From: Cryomorphaceae bacterium
GTDB taxonomy: Bacteria > Bacteroidota > Bacteroidia > Flavobacteriales > Schleiferiaceae
Direction: 5' to 3'
NCBI GenBank assembly: GCA_020832345.1
Contig: JAFIEY010000025.1
Span: 1 to 41,061, forward strand
Length of the DNA stretch: 41,061 nt
This document shows positions 39,587-41,061 of this stretch, piece after piece. The position numbers were made by a program, and so were the translations under genes. The notes beneath the pieces were generated by a model. The model was not told where the DNA came from, did not search any database, and saw nothing but the letters and a program-made list of their open reading frames with translations. Each line of letters starts with the position of its first letter. The stretch's first letter is position 1.

Positions 39587-39661
39587 TTAATGGTTTAATA
39601 TTTCCTTTTCCGCTTCCTCTAACGGTGTTTGACCATCTTCGTAATCGTGTTTTAATCCCAT
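39587..39661 (-). pseudogene. N-terminal remnant of mobile mystery protein B (Fic-domain family)
   Basis: An ATG at 39661 overlaps the stop of the chimeric gene and opens 24 codons that read MGLKHDYEDGQTPLEEAEKE and then ILNH and a stop. The beginning matches, from memory, the start of mobile mystery protein B (DY-xx-GQTPL-xx-xEKEG), a Fic-domain protein always encoded just after mobile mystery protein A. The usual protein is about 200 residues; everything after the first 20 residues, including the Fic motif, is gone. The ATGGGATTAA overlap with the upstream stop is the normal A-B junction, which supports the reading. Confidence 0.65.
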
Positions 39662-40449
39662 AGCGACTTTCTCATTTCATGTTTTATTTCACTGGTAAGT
39701 TCCTTTATGGTTTGGGCCATCTTATCATCGCCAATTCCCTGGCCCTCCAATTTCTTGTTTTGATTGGTCCGTAATACTATATTTTGAGCCAGTTTATTTG
39801 CTTTTTCCTGTATTAAATCGTCAAGCGTTGCAAGAAACTGTGCAATTTGGTCTTGTTCTTGGTTTTCTTTTGTGTTTACATTCAGCCATACTTCGCACCA
39901 TTTGGCGGTATCTGTTGGAATAAGTTGTGGATTATCTGTCCACAAACCTTCCAATAAGGCTATGCTCACATCTTCAATGCTATTTACTAAATCTGCATTA
40001 AGTGGATTTTCGGTGTCTCTAAAGTTTTTAGTTTGATAATCCTGAATTTTTTTTATGAAATGCCCTTCTTTCCCATTTGGAACATATACAAGAGCCTTGG
40101 TCACAACTTGATTTTCTTCTGATAATTGTGATTTAATATTCAAAAGTCTTATCCATTTTTCAGACTTTTTACCTCGCATACTTTCCAGACTTTTCGTAAT
40201 CAAATCGTGATCCGCGGCACTGGTAAATTGAATATAAGTACCTTCTCTCGTGGCAATCTGTTCCGCACTACGTTGTTGTTGCAGTTGCTCTTTTTGTTGC
40301 CAAATTTCATCAAACTGATTTAAAAGTTTTTGGCTTTGGGTTACCCTGTCGCGAACGGGTATTCGTGGTTTCGCTCCCATTGCCGAAGGGGCTCTGTATT
40401 TTTCGCTCCTTACATTTCCTGATATAAAGATGTGTTTATATGATGCCAT
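39652..40449 (-). pseudogene. In-frame chimera: IetS-like S8 peptidase N-terminus fused to C-terminus of mobile mystery protein A
   Basis: The 265-codon frame is open. Residues 1 to about 205 match the N-terminal, pre-catalytic region of the S8 (subtilisin-like) peptidase that pairs with an AAA+ ATPase (IetS of IetAS): PRIPVRDRVTQSQKLLNQF, then REGTYIQFTSA, VVTKALVYVPNGKEGHFIKK and SIEDVSIALLEGLWTDNPQL. From about residue 208 it switches to the end of mobile mystery protein A: LDDLIQEKANKLAQNIVLRT, KLEGQ, ELTSEIKHEMRKSLWD. The peptidase catalytic Asp/His/Ser domain, several hundred residues, is missing, as is the HTH part of protein A. A deletion or recombination near 39830 is the simplest cause. 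It may still be translated but cannot be an active protease. The ATPase gene lies 9 bases upstream. Confidence 0.72.
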
Positions 40450-40458
40450 TCTTTAATC

Positions 40459-41061
40459 TTATTTGTGATATGCTGCATTACGGTCTTTGATTGCTTTTAA
40501 GATTAAATCATTATTCATCTGCTGTTTTTCATTCAACACCGTTTCTTTGATGGCATCAATACAGGCAAGCGATATTTCAGCGTGGCTAAGTCCGTTTATG
40601 TTTGGTAATAAATCATCGAATTTTATTTTTTTACTAAATCGGGATAGCCTGTTTTTTAGTAAATCTCGTTTTTCATCAATACTTGGCAGGTGGTATAAAA
40701 TCACATCATCAAACCTGCGGAAAAGAGCTTGATCTAAAAGTTGTTTATTGTTAGTAATCGCAATAATAAGGCTTTCGGAATTGTCTCGTTCAATGAATTG
40801 AAGAAAGGAGTTTAATACCCTTCGCATTTCTCCCACATCGTTATCTCGGCTGCGTTCGCCACCAATGGCATCAAATTCATCAAACAGATAAACCCCCTGT
40901 TTTTGCTCAATCAAATCAAAAACTTGACGCAATTTAGCACTTGTTTCGCCCATAAATTTTGTTACCATTTTATCCATTAAAATGGTGTAGACTGGTAAGT
41001 TCAGTTCGTTAGCAATGATGGAAGCCGTCAGCGTTTTTCCCGTTCCTGGAGGACCTGAAAG
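40459..41061 (-). CDS. AAA+ ATPase of IetAS type (partial, runs off the window)
   Basis: 200 codons are visible; the N-terminus lies beyond 41061. The frame is open up to the window edge and begins there with Walker A (LSGPPGTGKT), so the ORF should not be started at the internal Met (40977). Further motifs are Walker B GVYLFDEFDAIGGE, sensor 1 LIIAITNNKQLLD and the arginine-finger region QALFRRFDD, as in the classical FtsH/CDC48-like AAA group. Such an ATPase followed directly by an S8 peptidase is the IetAS arrangement, described as a Ti-plasmid stability (toxin-antitoxin-like) module and later as an anti-phage system. Here the partner peptidase is truncated, so the system is probably dead or altered. 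Confidence 0.78.
   Translation of the reverse strand, partial: LSGPPGTGKTLTASIIANELNLPVYTILMDKMVTKFMGETSAKLRQVFDLIEQKQGVYLFDEFDAIGGERSRDNDVGEMRRVLNSFLQFIERDNSESLIIAITNNKQLLDQALFRRFDDVILYHLPSIDEKRDLLKNRLSRFSKKIKFDDLLPNINGLSHAEISLACIDAIKETVLNEKQQMNNDLILKAIKDRNAAYHK

Noticed and set aside
1-41061. CRISPR arrays, rRNA and tRNA genes
   Set aside because: No regularly spaced direct repeats and no cloverleaf or rRNA-like sequence were found on either strand by eye.

Overview
The window looks like a chromosomal segment of a Bacteroidota species, at roughly Flavobacteriia/Cytophagia level; I cannot place it more finely. The evidence is a giant secreted protein with a type IX secretion (T9SS) C-terminal sorting domain, a TonB-dependent receptor with a CarboxypepD_reg-like N-terminus, TAnnTTTG promoter -7 boxes in front of several genes, moderate-to-low GC, and few obvious Shine-Dalgarno sites. 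I see no rRNA, tRNA or CRISPR array.

Layout. 1-300: a GC-rich structured repeat and a 55-bp mobile-element derivative. 356-5669: an outer-membrane barrel protein, an MFS exporter, and a three-gene Cys-rich metal unit (small Cys/His protein, periplasmic HMA protein, TonB-dependent receptor). 5962-21544: a large minus-strand exopolysaccharide (EPS) locus in three transcription units. These are response regulator-OPX-Wzc-like-flippase-GT-O-antigen ligase (21544 to 14557), kinase fusion-acyltransferase-GT-GT (14212 to 8835), and DUF1972 GT-WecA-like initiating transferase-small membrane protein (8572 to 5962). 21792-26456: a 1554-aa T9SS surface protein with FG-GAP/VCBS repeats. 26599-31722: a hybrid histidine kinase and an NtrC-type sigma-54 activator. 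31954-34140: an ACMSD-like decarboxylase and an AI-2E family transporter. 34375-39304: unrelated genes (degenerate J-domain-like membrane protein, DUF4143 ATPase, DEDDh exonuclease, a decayed ORF, a GT-C membrane protein). 39587-41061: the wreck of an IetAS-like ATPase/subtilase module fused to mobile mystery protein A, followed by a scrap of mobile mystery protein B.

How it fits together. All three EPS units and the T9SS gene carry the same 15-bp palindrome TTCCA-N5-TGGAA about 100-120 bp upstream of the start codon. A GG-N10/11-GC (sigma-54-like) promoter lies between palindrome and gene, with the palindrome centre about 86-106 bp upstream of the implied transcription start. This is the geometry of an NtrC-type enhancer regulon, and a sigma-54 activator plus its likely kinase are encoded next door. 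I propose a local phosphorelay/sigma-54 regulon that co-expresses the polysaccharide and the secreted surface protein.

A second theme is a small non-coding mobile repeat (MITE-like, 125-142 bp, terminal inverted repeats) present in seven copies. Four copies are flanked by perfect 6-bp target duplications. Most lie at or just past stop codons, and two supply the last codons and stop of the host gene.
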